This document shows positions 45,136 through 54,148 of a stretch of DNA of 64,000 nt, in pieces (the first letter of the stretch is position 1; each line of letters opens with the position of its first letter). The notes below the pieces were generated by a model. The model was not told the DNA's origin. It saw nothing but the letters and a program-made list of their open reading frames with translations, and ran no database searches. The DNA is from G020354785 sp964461435 (lineage in GTDB: Bacteria > Bacteroidota > Bacteroidia > Bacteroidales > UBA10428). Position numbers and translations under genes: made by a program. The DNA lies in assembly GCA_964461435.1 (NCBI GenBank), contig CAYWUI010000011.1, positions 1 through 64,000 of the forward strand, given 5' to 3'.

Positions 45136-47598
45136 ATGCCTGAGTATAATATTTCAAAAATAGCCAAAATTACCGGCAGTTCATTAACCGGAGATGATGT
45201 TACAATAAAGCTTTTATTGACAGACAGCCGCCGCCTCATATCTTCTGAGGATACAATTTTTTTTGCGCTGGGAGGGGAGAGGCATAACGGACATGATTAT
45301 ATCAGGGATTTACACAACAAGGGAGTAAAAGCTTTTGCCGTATCTGACAAATATGAAGTTCGCGATGGGCTTCCAGGTGCAAGCTATATAAGGACCAGGG
45401 ACACTCTTACGGCACTTCAGCAACTGGCACAATATCACAGAGAATCATTTCACAATCCGGTGATTGCAATAACCGGCAGTAACGGCAAGACAATTATCAA
45501 GGAATGGCTTTTCCATTGCCTCTCGGTTTACAAAAACATTACCAGGAGTCCCAAAAGCTACAATTCTCAAATTGGTGTTCCTTTATCTGTATGGTTTTTA
45601 GAGGAAAATAGTGACCTGGGAATATTTGAAGCCGGTATATCGCAACCGGGAGAAATGGTAAGGCTTCAGAAAATTCTTCAGCCTTCAACAGGTATTTTTA
45701 CAAATATCGGTGAAGCACACCAGGAGAATTTTAAATCTATTGAGCATAAAATCGATGAAAAGCTTATACTCTTTGATAATTGCGAAGAATTGATCTTCTG
45801 CAGGGATCACAACTTAATTGAAAGGCGCATCAGGAAAAGAGGTTCATCCGGACCCAAGAGATTATTCAGATGGTCCTTTTTCCAAAAGGCTGACCTGCAG
45901 ATTCTGAATATCGGAACAGAGTCAGGCCGTACATTTCTTACAGGCATTTGCAGGGGTACAACATATAATATAGAGATTCCGTTTACAGACAAAGCTTCAG
46001 TGGAGAATGCCGTGCACGTCTGGGCTGCACTTATTTGTTTAAATACCGACCCGCGGATAATCAGCGAACAGATGTCATCGTTACCACCTGTGGCAATGAG
46101 GCTTGAAATAAAACAGGGGATGAACAATTGCACTCTTATTAACGATAGTTACAACTCGGATATAAATTCCCTGGCTATAGCGCTGGATGCTTTGAATATG
46201 CAATCCCAGCATAAGAAGAAAACTCTTATACTATCAGATATGCTGCAAACCGGCCGGAATAAAAAGGAGCTTTACAGGAATATCGCGGAACTAATCAGGG
46301 ATAAGAAAGCAAGCCGCATAATAGGAATAGGTAAAGATATTTCTGCTCATTCCGATGAGTTTGGCTTAGCCGGGGGATTCTTCAGGAGTACTGATGAATT
46401 CATTAAGCAGATACCAAACCATGAGTTCAGGGATGAAGCAATATTACTGAAGGGATCACGTCAGTATGAATTTGAAAGGATTTCAGCAATTCTTGAGCTT
46501 AAGACCCATTTAACAAGACTGGAAATCAATCTTGATGCACTGGTTCATAATTTGCACTATTATCGCTCATTACTTGAACCGGAAACCAAGATAATGGTGA
46601 TGGTGAAAGCATTTTCATACGGAAGCGGGTCATATGAGATTGCAAATGTCCTTCAGTTTCAGAGGGCAGACTATCTGGGAGTTGCGTTTGTTGATGAAGG
46701 AATGGCATTAAGGCAGGCAGGCATAACCCTTCCGGTATTAGTTATGAGTCCTGAACTGGGTAGCTATGACCAGATAATAAAGTATAACCTTGAACCTGAG
46801 ATTTATAGCTTTCGCTCACTGGAATTATTTCATGAGGCGGTCAGAAGTAACCAGGAAATTTCATATCCTGTGCATATAAAGATTGATACAGGAATGCACA
46901 GGCTGGGATTTTTAGAATCCGAAACCGACAGACTATGTAATAAATTGAACGAATATAAAAATCTGAGAGTCGTTTCGATCTTTTCTCATCTGGCAGCAAC
47001 AGATGAACCTGTTCATGATGAGTTTTCAAAGACCCAGGTTAAAAGATTTAAGAATATTAGCGACAGAATTATTGGAGCGTTGGGTTATAAAGTACTAAGA
47101 CATATTTTGAATTCCTCCGGCATTGAAAGGTTTACTGATGCCCAATTTGATATGGTAAGGCTTGGGATCGGACTTTACGGAATCAGTTCCTCAAATCAGA
47201 ATAAATTAAAAAATGTCAGTTCACTTAAAAGCACGATTTCGCAGATTAAAAAAGTCCGGGTAAATGAAACGGTAGGATATGGAAGGATGGGAAAACTTCA
47301 TGGGCAGGGAATAATAGGTGTGATACCTGCTGGTTACGCAGATGGCTTAAACCGTAAGCTTGGTAACGGGAAAGGAAGATTCCTTGTAAAAAATAAATTC
47401 GTTCACACAGTGGGAAATATATGCATGGACATGTGCATGGTTGATTTAACAGAAATAAATGCAAGGGAAGGAGATGAAGTTATTATATTTGGTGATGATT
47501 ACAGGGTTTCAGAAGTAGCAAGGCAACTGGATACCATACCGTATGAGATCCTGACAGGCATATCGGGGAGGGTAAAAAGAATATATTATCATGAATAA
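45136..47598 (+). CDS. murF-alr: Bifunctional MurF ligase / alanine racemase
   Basis: An 820-residue fusion making two steps of peptidoglycan precursor synthesis. Residues 1 to about 455 are UDP-MurNAc-tripeptide:D-Ala-D-Ala ligase, with the ATP loop ITGSNGKT (Lys118) and NDSYNSDINSLAIALDAL. Residues about 460-820 are a PLP alanine racemase, with the cofactor lysine Lys491 in VKAFSYGSGS and VGYGRMGKLHGQG, VPAGYADGLNRKLGNG and NICMDMCMVD. The fusion is known from Bacteroidota and supplies D-alanine where D-Ala-D-Ala is used. In the ATP loop GKTIIKEWL has Ile where the usual motif is GKTT-KE. Confidence 0.95.
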   Translation: MPEYNISKIAKITGSSLTGDDVTIKLLLTDSRRLISSEDTIFFALGGERHNGHDYIRDLHNKGVKAFAVSDKYEVRDGLPGASYIRTRDTLTALQQLAQYHRESFHNPVIAITGSNGKTIIKEWLFHCLSVYKNITRSPKSYNSQIGVPLSVWFLEENSDLGIFEAGISQPGEMVRLQKILQPSTGIFTNIGEAHQENFKSIEHKIDEKLILFDNCEELIFCRDHNLIERRIRKRGSSGPKRLFRWSFFQKADLQILNIGTESGRTFLTGICRGTTYNIEIPFTDKASVENAVHVWAALICLNTDPRIISEQMSSLPPVAMRLEIKQGMNNCTLINDSYNSDINSLAIALDALNMQSQHKKKTLILSDMLQTGRNKKELYRNIAELIRDKKASRIIGIGKDISAHSDEFGLAGGFFRSTDEFIKQIPNHEFRDEAILLKGSRQYEFERISAILELKTHLTRLEINLDALVHNLHYYRSLLEPETKIMVMVKAFSYGSGSYEIANVLQFQRADYLGVAFVDEGMALRQAGITLPVLVMSPELGSYDQIIKYNLEPEIYSFRSLELFHEAVRSNQEISYPVHIKIDTGMHRLGFLESETDRLCNKLNEYKNLRVVSIFSHLAATDEPVHDEFSKTQVKRFKNISDRIIGALGYKVLRHILNSSGIERFTDAQFDMVRLGIGLYGISSSNQNKLKNVSSLKSTISQIKKVRVNETVGYGRMGKLHGQGIIGVIPAGYADGLNRKLGNGKGRFLVKNKFVHTVGNICMDMCMVDLTEINAREGDEVIIFGDDYRVSEVARQLDTIPYEILTGISGRVKRIYYHE

Positions 47599-47616
47599 AT
47601 TATCATTGCTGCAAAT

Positions 47617-48378
47617 ATGGAAGTGAAACTGTCAGTAGTAATAATAACATTTAACGAGGAAAAGAATATAGGACGCTGCTTGTTGTCGGTTAAAGATATT
47701 GCTGATGATATTGTAGTTGTGGATTCTTTTTCAACTGATAACACTGAGAATATTTGCAGGAAGCAAGGTGTGAGATTTGTCAAACACGCATTTGAAGGCC
47801 ATATAGAGCAAAAAAACTGGGCCATATCCCAGTCAGTTTACCCTCATATCCTCTCGCTCGATGCCGATGAGGCACTGTCTGAAGAGCTGAAAAACGAGAT
47901 TATGCAGGTTAAATCCGATTGGCAATATGACGGGTATATAATGAAAAGGCTGAATTATTTCTGCGGTAAATGGATAAGGCATAGCGGCTGGTATCCAGAT
48001 AAAAAGCTGAGGTTATGGGATAGCAGTAAAGGCCGGTGGCAGGGCGTTAATCCGCACGATAAGTTTGTTTTAAATGAAGGTTCTTCAACTATGGAACTTA
48101 TAGGTAATATTCTGCACTACTCTTTTTATAATATTGCCCAGCATCTGGACCAGATAAATAAATTTTCGGAAATTAAGGCACGTGCTGATTTCAATAATGG
48201 CAAAAGATCGGGTATATTAAAAATTATTTTTATTCCTGTTTTTAAGTTTTTCAGGAATTATATTCTTAGGTTAGGGTTTATGGACGGATATTACGGATAT
48301 ATCATTTCCAGAAACTCGGCCTTTTCTGCTTATCTAAGATATGTTAAATTAAAACAACTTCGGGATAGCAAAAGATAA
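47617..48378 (+). CDS. Family 2 glycosyltransferase (LPS core type)
   Basis: A 253-residue GT-A glycosyltransferase of the WaaE/KdtX-like group that adds a sugar to the lipopolysaccharide core. The N-terminal LSVVIITFNEEKNIGRCL and VVDSFSTDNTENIC bind nucleotide sugar; SLDADEALSEELKNEI holds the DxD-like metal site; WYPDKKLRLW and NPHDKFVLNEG are typical of the KdtX-like subgroup. It starts 18 bases after murF-alr. The C-terminus has two hydrophobic stretches that may touch the membrane. Confidence 0.9.
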   Translation: MEVKLSVVIITFNEEKNIGRCLLSVKDIADDIVVVDSFSTDNTENICRKQGVRFVKHAFEGHIEQKNWAISQSVYPHILSLDADEALSEELKNEIMQVKSDWQYDGYIMKRLNYFCGKWIRHSGWYPDKKLRLWDSSKGRWQGVNPHDKFVLNEGSSTMELIGNILHYSFYNIAQHLDQINKFSEIKARADFNNGKRSGILKIIFIPVFKFFRNYILRLGFMDGYYGYIISRNSAFSAYLRYVKLKQLRDSKR

Positions 48379-48471
48379 ATCACTGTCGGGAGCCGGAACA
48401 GAATGTAGATAAACGGGCTGTAATTAAATCTGACAGGAAGTAAATGTTTAATCAGTTAGTCTAAGTATTTT

Positions 48472-49569
48472 ATGCAGGACAATAGGACAATTTGCTTTTT
48501 TAATAGCATGAAAGCCTGGGGCGGAGGAGAAAAGTGGCATTACGATATTTCTAGCAGCCTCAATAGAAGGGGCCGCAGAACGCTGGTAATTACAAATAAA
48601 AAAAGTGTACTTTATTCAAGGATACTGGAAACAGGACAAAAACTTTACAGCGTTAAAATATCGAATCTCAGTTTCCTTAATCCCTGTAAGATACTATTAC
48701 TTAAAAGAATATTTATAAGAGAAAAAGTACAAATCATTATTATAAACCTTTCAGCCGACTTAAAGGTGGCCGGGATTGCTGCCAGCCTGGCAAGGGTTAA
48801 ACGAATTATATACCGGCGGGGAAGCGCCATACCGATTAAAAACCGGTGGTTAAACAGGTTTATTTTTAAGAATATAGTAACCGATATAATTGCTAATTCC
48901 CGGGAAACAAAAAAAACCATGCTTCAGAATAATTCCGGCATGTTTCCTGCAGGGAGAATAAAGGTAATTTATAACGGGATTAATATTAAAGATTATGATT
49001 TAAAAAATAAGAACAGGTTATACAGGAAAAATGCCAACGAAGTTATCCTGGGAAATCTCGGAAGACTTGTAAATCAGAAAGGACAGAGATATTTAATTGA
49101 CATTGCAGCAGAACTTAAAAAAAGTAATTTGCAGTTTAAAATATTAATAGGCGGAGACGGGCCTTTGAAGAAGCAATTAACGGCATATGCCGAAGAACGG
49201 AATGTCGCTGACAGGATAATATTCATGGGATTTATTGATGATATAACAGGATTTATGAATTCCATGGATATTTTCGTGCTCACTTCGTTGTGGGAAGGTT
49301 TCGGATATGTTATTATTGAAGCAATGTTGTGTAAAAAACCTGTGGTAGCATTTAATGTATCAAGCAATCCCGAGCTGATAGAAGATAATAAGACCGGATT
49401 CCTGATTGAATTTGAAAATACAGTTGCTTTTGCAGAGAAACTTAAAATACTTATAAATGATAAAGACCTGAGATCTGAATTCGTCGAGCGGGGTAATATC
49501 ATTGCGAGGAAAAACTTTTCTCTTGATACTGTGGTTAAGGAACTGGAAGATTTCCTTGGTATAAGATAA
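48472..49569 (+). CDS. Family 4 glycosyltransferase
   Basis: A 365-residue GT-B enzyme of family GT4. The N-terminal domain has the WGGGEKWHYDISSSLNRRG glycine-rich acceptor loop, and the C-terminal domain the sugar-nucleotide sites LVNQKGQRYLI, ILIGGDGPLKKQL and the E-x7-E motif in SLWEGFGYVIIEAMLCKKP. It probably adds a sugar to lipopolysaccharide or another surface glycan, with the preceding family 2 enzyme. Sugar and linkage cannot be read from sequence. Confidence 0.9.
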   Translation: MQDNRTICFFNSMKAWGGGEKWHYDISSSLNRRGRRTLVITNKKSVLYSRILETGQKLYSVKISNLSFLNPCKILLLKRIFIREKVQIIIINLSADLKVAGIAASLARVKRIIYRRGSAIPIKNRWLNRFIFKNIVTDIIANSRETKKTMLQNNSGMFPAGRIKVIYNGINIKDYDLKNKNRLYRKNANEVILGNLGRLVNQKGQRYLIDIAAELKKSNLQFKILIGGDGPLKKQLTAYAEERNVADRIIFMGFIDDITGFMNSMDIFVLTSLWEGFGYVIIEAMLCKKPVVAFNVSSNPELIEDNKTGFLIEFENTVAFAEKLKILINDKDLRSEFVERGNIIARKNFSLDTVVKELEDFLGIR

Positions 49570-49587
49570 ACTGCAGGCCACAGATAA

Positions 49588-50433
49588 TCATATTTTCCTT
49601 GCCATTAACCTGAAGCTTGTTGTATAGCATAAACGGTCGAAGATATTACGGGATACTCTTTTAGTCCGCTTATTCATATTAAGATCGTTATTCATAAAAA
49701 GAACCCTGAAACCATAATATTTTTCAAGCACAAATTTCAAACTTGCAGGCGTATAATAGAAAAGATGCTGCTTTGTTCCATAGTACTTTGCAATGTTTTT
49801 CCTGAGCCCGAGGTTATCTGCAAGTCCCTTAATCCTGTTAGCCAGTCCGTTTATATTAGGAGTCCCGATGTACAGGATCCCTCCCGGTTTGAGCATATTA
49901 TACATCTTTTTTAAGTAATTGTGGGGTTCTTTTAAATGCTCAATAACATGGTTAATATATAAGCAGTCATAATTTTCTTCTTTTACAGGGAGCCTGATAA
50001 AATCACTCGAGTATATATCTGCCGAGTGCAATTTTGAAAGCTGCTTTGCCCATTCCTCATTAATCTCATAGCCCTCGGCTATCCACCCTCTTTTTTTTGC
50101 AACCATAATCTCGACTCCGTTTCCGCAACCGACAGAAAAGAACCTGCCTGCAGTTGTATATTTTTCAACCTGGCTGATATTAAATTCATGTTTAATGCCT
50201 CTGCTTATAAGTATGCTTTTATCCATTTTATCGGGATTATGTTCCTTGTAGCCTGTATATGTTTCAAATAACCATTTATCTCCAGGGAGAGGATTAAGAA
50301 AGCGAATTTTGCAGTTTCTGCATTTAAATACTTTCATTCCCCTGTAATCGGTTTTAAAATGAAAAATCTCCGGCGAATTACACAGGCAGCATCTGGTGGC
50401 AGGAGCGTCAAAATCATTTGCAGAGGGTTCCAT
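49588..50433 (-). CDS. SAM-dependent methyltransferase with N-terminal zinc ribbon
   Basis: A 281-residue protein. Near the N-terminus CCLCNSPEIF and KVFKCRNCKIRFLNPLP give two CxxC pairs, a zinc ribbon common in class I methyltransferases of surface polysaccharide clusters. The SAM fold follows: FFSVGCGNGVEIMVAKKRG (motif I), YDCLYINHVIEHLKEPHNYLKK and LKPGGILYIGTPN. It converges with the GT4 gene and faces a divergent binding-protein gene. A role in modifying a glycan or lipid in this glycosyltransferase neighbourhood is likely. Confidence 0.88.
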   Translation of the reverse strand: MEPSANDFDAPATRCCLCNSPEIFHFKTDYRGMKVFKCRNCKIRFLNPLPGDKWLFETYTGYKEHNPDKMDKSILISRGIKHEFNISQVEKYTTAGRFFSVGCGNGVEIMVAKKRGWIAEGYEINEEWAKQLSKLHSADIYSSDFIRLPVKEENYDCLYINHVIEHLKEPHNYLKKMYNMLKPGGILYIGTPNINGLANRIKGLADNLGLRKNIAKYYGTKQHLFYYTPASLKFVLEKYYGFRVLFMNNDLNMNKRTKRVSRNIFDRLCYTTSFRLMARKI

Positions 50434-50599
50434 ATCAGATATATTATGCTGTATAATTAAAATAATTATTGAAAATATGCAATAATTTTCGTAAATTAAT
50501 CATTATTGATATTTCTTATATATTAGTAACACATCCTGCCCGCCGCCGTGAAACTTCTTAAGGCGGGTTGACCTTAAAATATAAATAAAACTTAAACCT

Positions 50600-51604
50600 A
50601 TGAAACCGGCAATGAGTCTATCTTCACTATTATTCCTTGTCTTCCTGTCCGTTTCAAATTCATGTTCGCATAAAGAGGTGAAAATAGGATTTTTAATGGA
50701 CGATTATGTGCCAGAGAGATGGCTAAAGGACAAGGAATTATTTATTCGTCGTGCTCAGGAGAAGGGAGCCAGAGTACTTGTAGAAGTCGCTCATAGTGAT
50801 CCTGGAAAGCAGTATGAACTGGCCAGGAAATTGCTTGATGACGAGGTAGATGTTCTGGTCCTTGTTCCTGTTGATCTTAAAGATGCTGCCAGAATAGTGC
50901 AGCTGGCCCATCAATATAAAGTAAAAGTATTATCGTATGACAGGCTAATCAGGAACTGCAATCTTGATTTTTATATTTCTTTTGATAATGTAGAGGTAGG
51001 CAAAATTCAGGCGGAATATCTTTCAAATTTATGTCCCAAAGGTAATTATGCCCTCATAGGGGGTGCCATTACAGATAACAATTCTGTACTGCTAAAAATC
51101 GGACAGATGAACGTACTGCAGCCCTTCATTGAAAAGGGAGACATAAAAATTATCTATGACCAGTTTGTTGAGAGGTGGCATGAAGATGAGGGTTATAACC
51201 ATATGAAAAGCTGCCTGAAGCAGAATAATTACAAAGTTGATGTTGTAATTGCTGCAAATGATGCTCTGGCAACGGGTGTTATCAGGGCCCTTGAAGAACA
51301 TAATATGAAAGGCAAGGTTCATGTCGCGGGACAGGATGCGGATTTAAATGCATGCCAGAGGATTGTCGAAGGAACACAATCGATAACTGTGTATAAACCA
51401 ATTGAGGCCATAGCAACAAAGGCCGCAGATATTGCGATAGAAATAGCAAAAAAGGGGAGTTGTGAGAGTACGCAGCTTACCGTAAATAATGGCAAAATAA
51501 TGGTACCTGCATTATTATTGCCTCCGATGCTTGTCAATGTGAAGACTATCGGACTTACGGTTGTAGCCGACGGGTATCTGAAAAAGAACAGGATTTATCA
51601 GTAG
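50600..51604 (+). CDS. Orphan periplasmic sugar-binding lipoprotein (XylF-like)
   Basis: A 334-residue periplasmic binding protein of the LacI/RbsB fold, closest in style to D-xylose binding proteins. It has a signal segment with a cysteine at about 22 (SNSC, a loose lipobox), then KIGFLMDDYVPERWLKDKELF, DVLVLVPVDLKDAARIV, ISFDNVEVGKIQAEYL, DVVIAANDALATGVIRALEE and AGQDADLNACQRIVEGTQSITVYKP. The xylose type carries the conserved DDYVPERW-like start. No ABC permease or ATPase is adjacent, so it may serve as a sensor component or work with distant genes. Confidence 0.88.
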   Translation: MKPAMSLSSLLFLVFLSVSNSCSHKEVKIGFLMDDYVPERWLKDKELFIRRAQEKGARVLVEVAHSDPGKQYELARKLLDDEVDVLVLVPVDLKDAARIVQLAHQYKVKVLSYDRLIRNCNLDFYISFDNVEVGKIQAEYLSNLCPKGNYALIGGAITDNNSVLLKIGQMNVLQPFIEKGDIKIIYDQFVERWHEDEGYNHMKSCLKQNNYKVDVVIAANDALATGVIRALEEHNMKGKVHVAGQDADLNACQRIVEGTQSITVYKPIEAIATKAADIAIEIAKKGSCESTQLTVNNGKIMVPALLLPPMLVNVKTIGLTVVADGYLKKNRIYQ

Positions 51605-51627
51605 TATTTGATCGGCAGTAAATTGGG

Positions 51628-51641
51628 CCGGCGCAGGCCGG
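51628..51641. terminator. Weak GC stem between convergent genes
   Basis: CCGGC-GCAG-GCCGG forms a five-base stem between the convergent stops of the binding protein (51604) and nadE (51649). No T run follows on either strand, so termination is only a guess. Confidence 0.25.
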
Positions 51642-51648
51642 GTAAATC

Positions 51649-53304
51649 TCAGTATTTCGCGGCCAGAGGTATTCTTCGACCGTAACCAAAGGCTTTTGAC
51701 GATATTCTTAGTACAGGGGGAGTCTGGAAGCGTTTGTACTCATTAGTATTTACCATTTTAATTACCTTTCTGACAAGTTCTCTGTCTATTCCTGATTCTG
51801 CAATCTCTTCAACTGATTTTTGCAATTCTATATAATTAAAAAGAATCCTGTCAAGAATGTCATATTCGGGAAGCGAGTCCGTATCTTTTTGATCAGGCTT
51901 CAACTCGGCAGAGGGAGGTTTATCCAGTATATTCCCCGGTATAATCTCTTTATCTTTGTTAATAAACGCTGCCAGCTTGTATACATCTGTTTTGTATACG
52001 TCGCCCAGGACTGACAGTCCGCCGCTCAAATCACCATATAAGGTGCCATAACCTACGGCAGTCTCACTCTTGTTTGATGTGTTTAACAGTATATTCCCGA
52101 ACTTATTTGATACTGCCATTAACAAATTACCCCTTATTCTTGCCTGTATGTTTTCTTCAGTAATATCTGCAGGCAGATTATAAAATATAGGTCTTAAAGA
52201 TGTATCAAACTGCCTGGCGATGTTATCGATATTTATGATGTCATATTTGACACCCAGGTTATTTGCCAGTTTCACAGCATCTGTTATGGAATGTCCGGAA
52301 GAATATTTTGAAGGCAGAAGCAAAACTCTTAGATTTTCCCTGCCAAGTGCTTTTGCTGCCAGGACAAGGGTAACAGCCGAATCAATACCCCCCGACAGCC
52401 CGAGAACCGCCGTTTTAAAGTCAAGTTTCCTGAAATAGTCCTTTATACCCAGGATCAAAGCATCATGAATATTAGCGATGACTGGCGGACTGGTGTGATC
52501 TTCAATTATCCCGGTACCATTTATTACTTCTTCAATGTCATATATTCTGAAGTCTTCTTCAAAAGATTTAAGTTTGTCTGCAATGGTACCTCCCGGAGCT
52601 ATAACCATGGAACCGCCGTCAAATATAAGCTCGGTGTTTGCACCAGTCTGGTTAAGATAAAAAACGGGAATCCTGTATTTTTTAGCATTGCCTGTTAAAA
52701 TGTTTTTCTTTATCTCTTCGTGCGTATATGAAAAAGGTGAAGCTGCTATGTTTATGAGGATATCAGGATTAAGATTCCTGAGTTTTTCCATGGGAGAAGT
52801 TGTATAAAGCTTGCTTTTGCCGAATCCTGTTAGTATAGGCTGATTATACCACAGATCTTCACAAATAGTGATAGCAAGTCTGTAATTCCTGAATACTATA
52901 ATCCTGAACTCCGTATTTGGTTCAAAGTACCTGTATTCGTCAAAAATATCGTAGGTGGGAAGCAGTGATTTATTTATCATCTGTTCGATCTTCCCGTTAT
53001 TAATAAACAGTGCGGAATTGAACAGGTTTTTACCCTTTGGGTAAGTATTCAGGACGGGAGCACCTATAATCGCTGCGATACCGGAACAAAAGTAAGCAAC
53101 CTTTTTAATGTGGTCTTCGCATCTTTTTATAAAGTACTTATGTTCCAGCAGGTCGAGTGGGGGATATCCGCATATTGCCAGTTCCGAAAAAACAACCAGG
53201 TCAGCTTTAAGTTTCTTTGCTTCATTAATTGAAGATACTATTTTTTTAGTATTATTGTCAAAATCACCAATGGTATAGTTTAACTGAGCTAATGCAATTT
53301 TCAT
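51649..53304 (-). CDS. nadE: NAD+ synthetase, glutamine-hydrolysing
   Basis: A 551-residue two-domain enzyme amidating nicotinate adenine dinucleotide to NAD+. The N-terminal nitrilase domain (about 1-260) shows the triad Glu41 (VFSELAICGYPP), Lys in NKSLLPTYDIFDE and Cys in AITICEDLW, so it can take ammonia from glutamine. The synthetase domain (from about 285) has the ATP pyrophosphatase loop LGLSGGIDSAVTL, LLLPSKYSS and NTSNKSETAVGYGTLYGDLSGG. It lies 18 bases behind the porin-like gene, and nadE next to gldB is a recurring Bacteroidota neighbourhood. Confidence 0.96.
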   Translation of the reverse strand: MKIALAQLNYTIGDFDNNTKKIVSSINEAKKLKADLVVFSELAICGYPPLDLLEHKYFIKRCEDHIKKVAYFCSGIAAIIGAPVLNTYPKGKNLFNSALFINNGKIEQMINKSLLPTYDIFDEYRYFEPNTEFRIIVFRNYRLAITICEDLWYNQPILTGFGKSKLYTTSPMEKLRNLNPDILINIAASPFSYTHEEIKKNILTGNAKKYRIPVFYLNQTGANTELIFDGGSMVIAPGGTIADKLKSFEEDFRIYDIEEVINGTGIIEDHTSPPVIANIHDALILGIKDYFRKLDFKTAVLGLSGGIDSAVTLVLAAKALGRENLRVLLLPSKYSSGHSITDAVKLANNLGVKYDIINIDNIARQFDTSLRPIFYNLPADITEENIQARIRGNLLMAVSNKFGNILLNTSNKSETAVGYGTLYGDLSGGLSVLGDVYKTDVYKLAAFINKDKEIIPGNILDKPPSAELKPDQKDTDSLPEYDILDRILFNYIELQKSVEEIAESGIDRELVRKVIKMVNTNEYKRFQTPPVLRISSKAFGYGRRIPLAAKY

Positions 53305-53322
53305 GTTGCTGAATGAAGAATA

Positions 53323-53976
53323 TCAAAACATAATTCCTAGTCTCAATGATAAAAAGCTGAGTGTTTCTTTGGAATTTTCACTCTTCAGTACATCAATAAA
53401 GCCGTTATTAAAAATAATACCGCCTGTAAGTTCTGTATTGCCACCCAGTGAATATTCAAGTCCTCCCCCAAAGAAATAAGATAAATTAAGGAGGTTCATC
53501 TCGTCACTTATGTTCTCCTTGTCAAGTTGATTGCCTGTGGCATCTGCCCTTGCTTTAATGTTAATCTGGGGTGTAAAGCCCAGCTGTGCAAAAAAAGTGA
53601 AATAGCCTATCTGGCTGGTTTTGAATTTTAAACCTATAGGGACAGACACATATTGTAATCTGTAGTCGACCGTGGTATGCGGACTTAATATTTGTTCTGC
53701 TTCAGCAGTCTTTATTGTAATTGAGTCTTTAAATAATAGATTTCCCCCGATATTTGATATTGAAATGCCCGAAGTAAATGCATAATTTTTTGCGAAATAC
53801 TTGTTCATAATCAGGCCGCCATTTATGCCAATCCTGAAGCCATCCCTGTCAATATTCTTGGCATCCGGACTAAGCCATGATAATTGAGGCTCGACAAATA
53901 CCCCGAATCTTAAGTCCTGACTCCGGATACTTAAAAAACTTAAAAAAAATATACTGCCGATAATTACTTTCTTCAT
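53323..53976 (-). CDS. PorT-like outer-membrane beta-barrel protein
   Basis: A 217-residue protein with a signal peptide (to about SIRSQ) and about eight alternating beta-strands typical of the small OMP_b-brl_2 barrels: RFGVFVEPQLSWLSPD, RIGINGGLIMNKYF, YVSVPIGLKFKTSQIGYFTFF, and a C-terminal strand SLRLGIMF ending in Phe. PorT of the type IX secretion system belongs to this fold, and the nadE-gldB context is compatible with that, but similarity to PorT itself cannot be settled by eye, so no symbol is given. Confidence 0.8.
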   Translation of the reverse strand: MKKVIIGSIFFLSFLSIRSQDLRFGVFVEPQLSWLSPDAKNIDRDGFRIGINGGLIMNKYFAKNYAFTSGISISNIGGNLLFKDSITIKTAEAEQILSPHTTVDYRLQYVSVPIGLKFKTSQIGYFTFFAQLGFTPQINIKARADATGNQLDKENISDEMNLLNLSYFFGGGLEYSLGGNTELTGGIIFNNGFIDVLKSENSKETLSFLSLRLGIMF

Positions 53977-54148
53977 AATTTTTATGTTAACTGCGTTACC
54001 AATACAAAAATAGATAAAAATTTTTCACATAACGGATTAATACAGGTATTGATTTTAATACTATATTGTTGATAAGTCAGTATATTAATAATAGAATATG
54101 ATTCTTTTCGTTTATTTTGTACTTATTATTTGAAATTATTACGGACAA

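Noticed and set aside
50526..50532. GTAACAC half-site upstream of the XylF-like gene as a third NikR operator
   Set aside because: No partner half-site lies 13-14 bases away on either side; a lone seven-base match in AT-rich DNA is expected by chance.
50539..50567. CCCGCC ... GGCGGG inverted repeat before the XylF-like gene
   Set aside because: The arms are only six bases with a 17-base loop and no T run; could be an operator or leader hairpin but nothing supports a choice.
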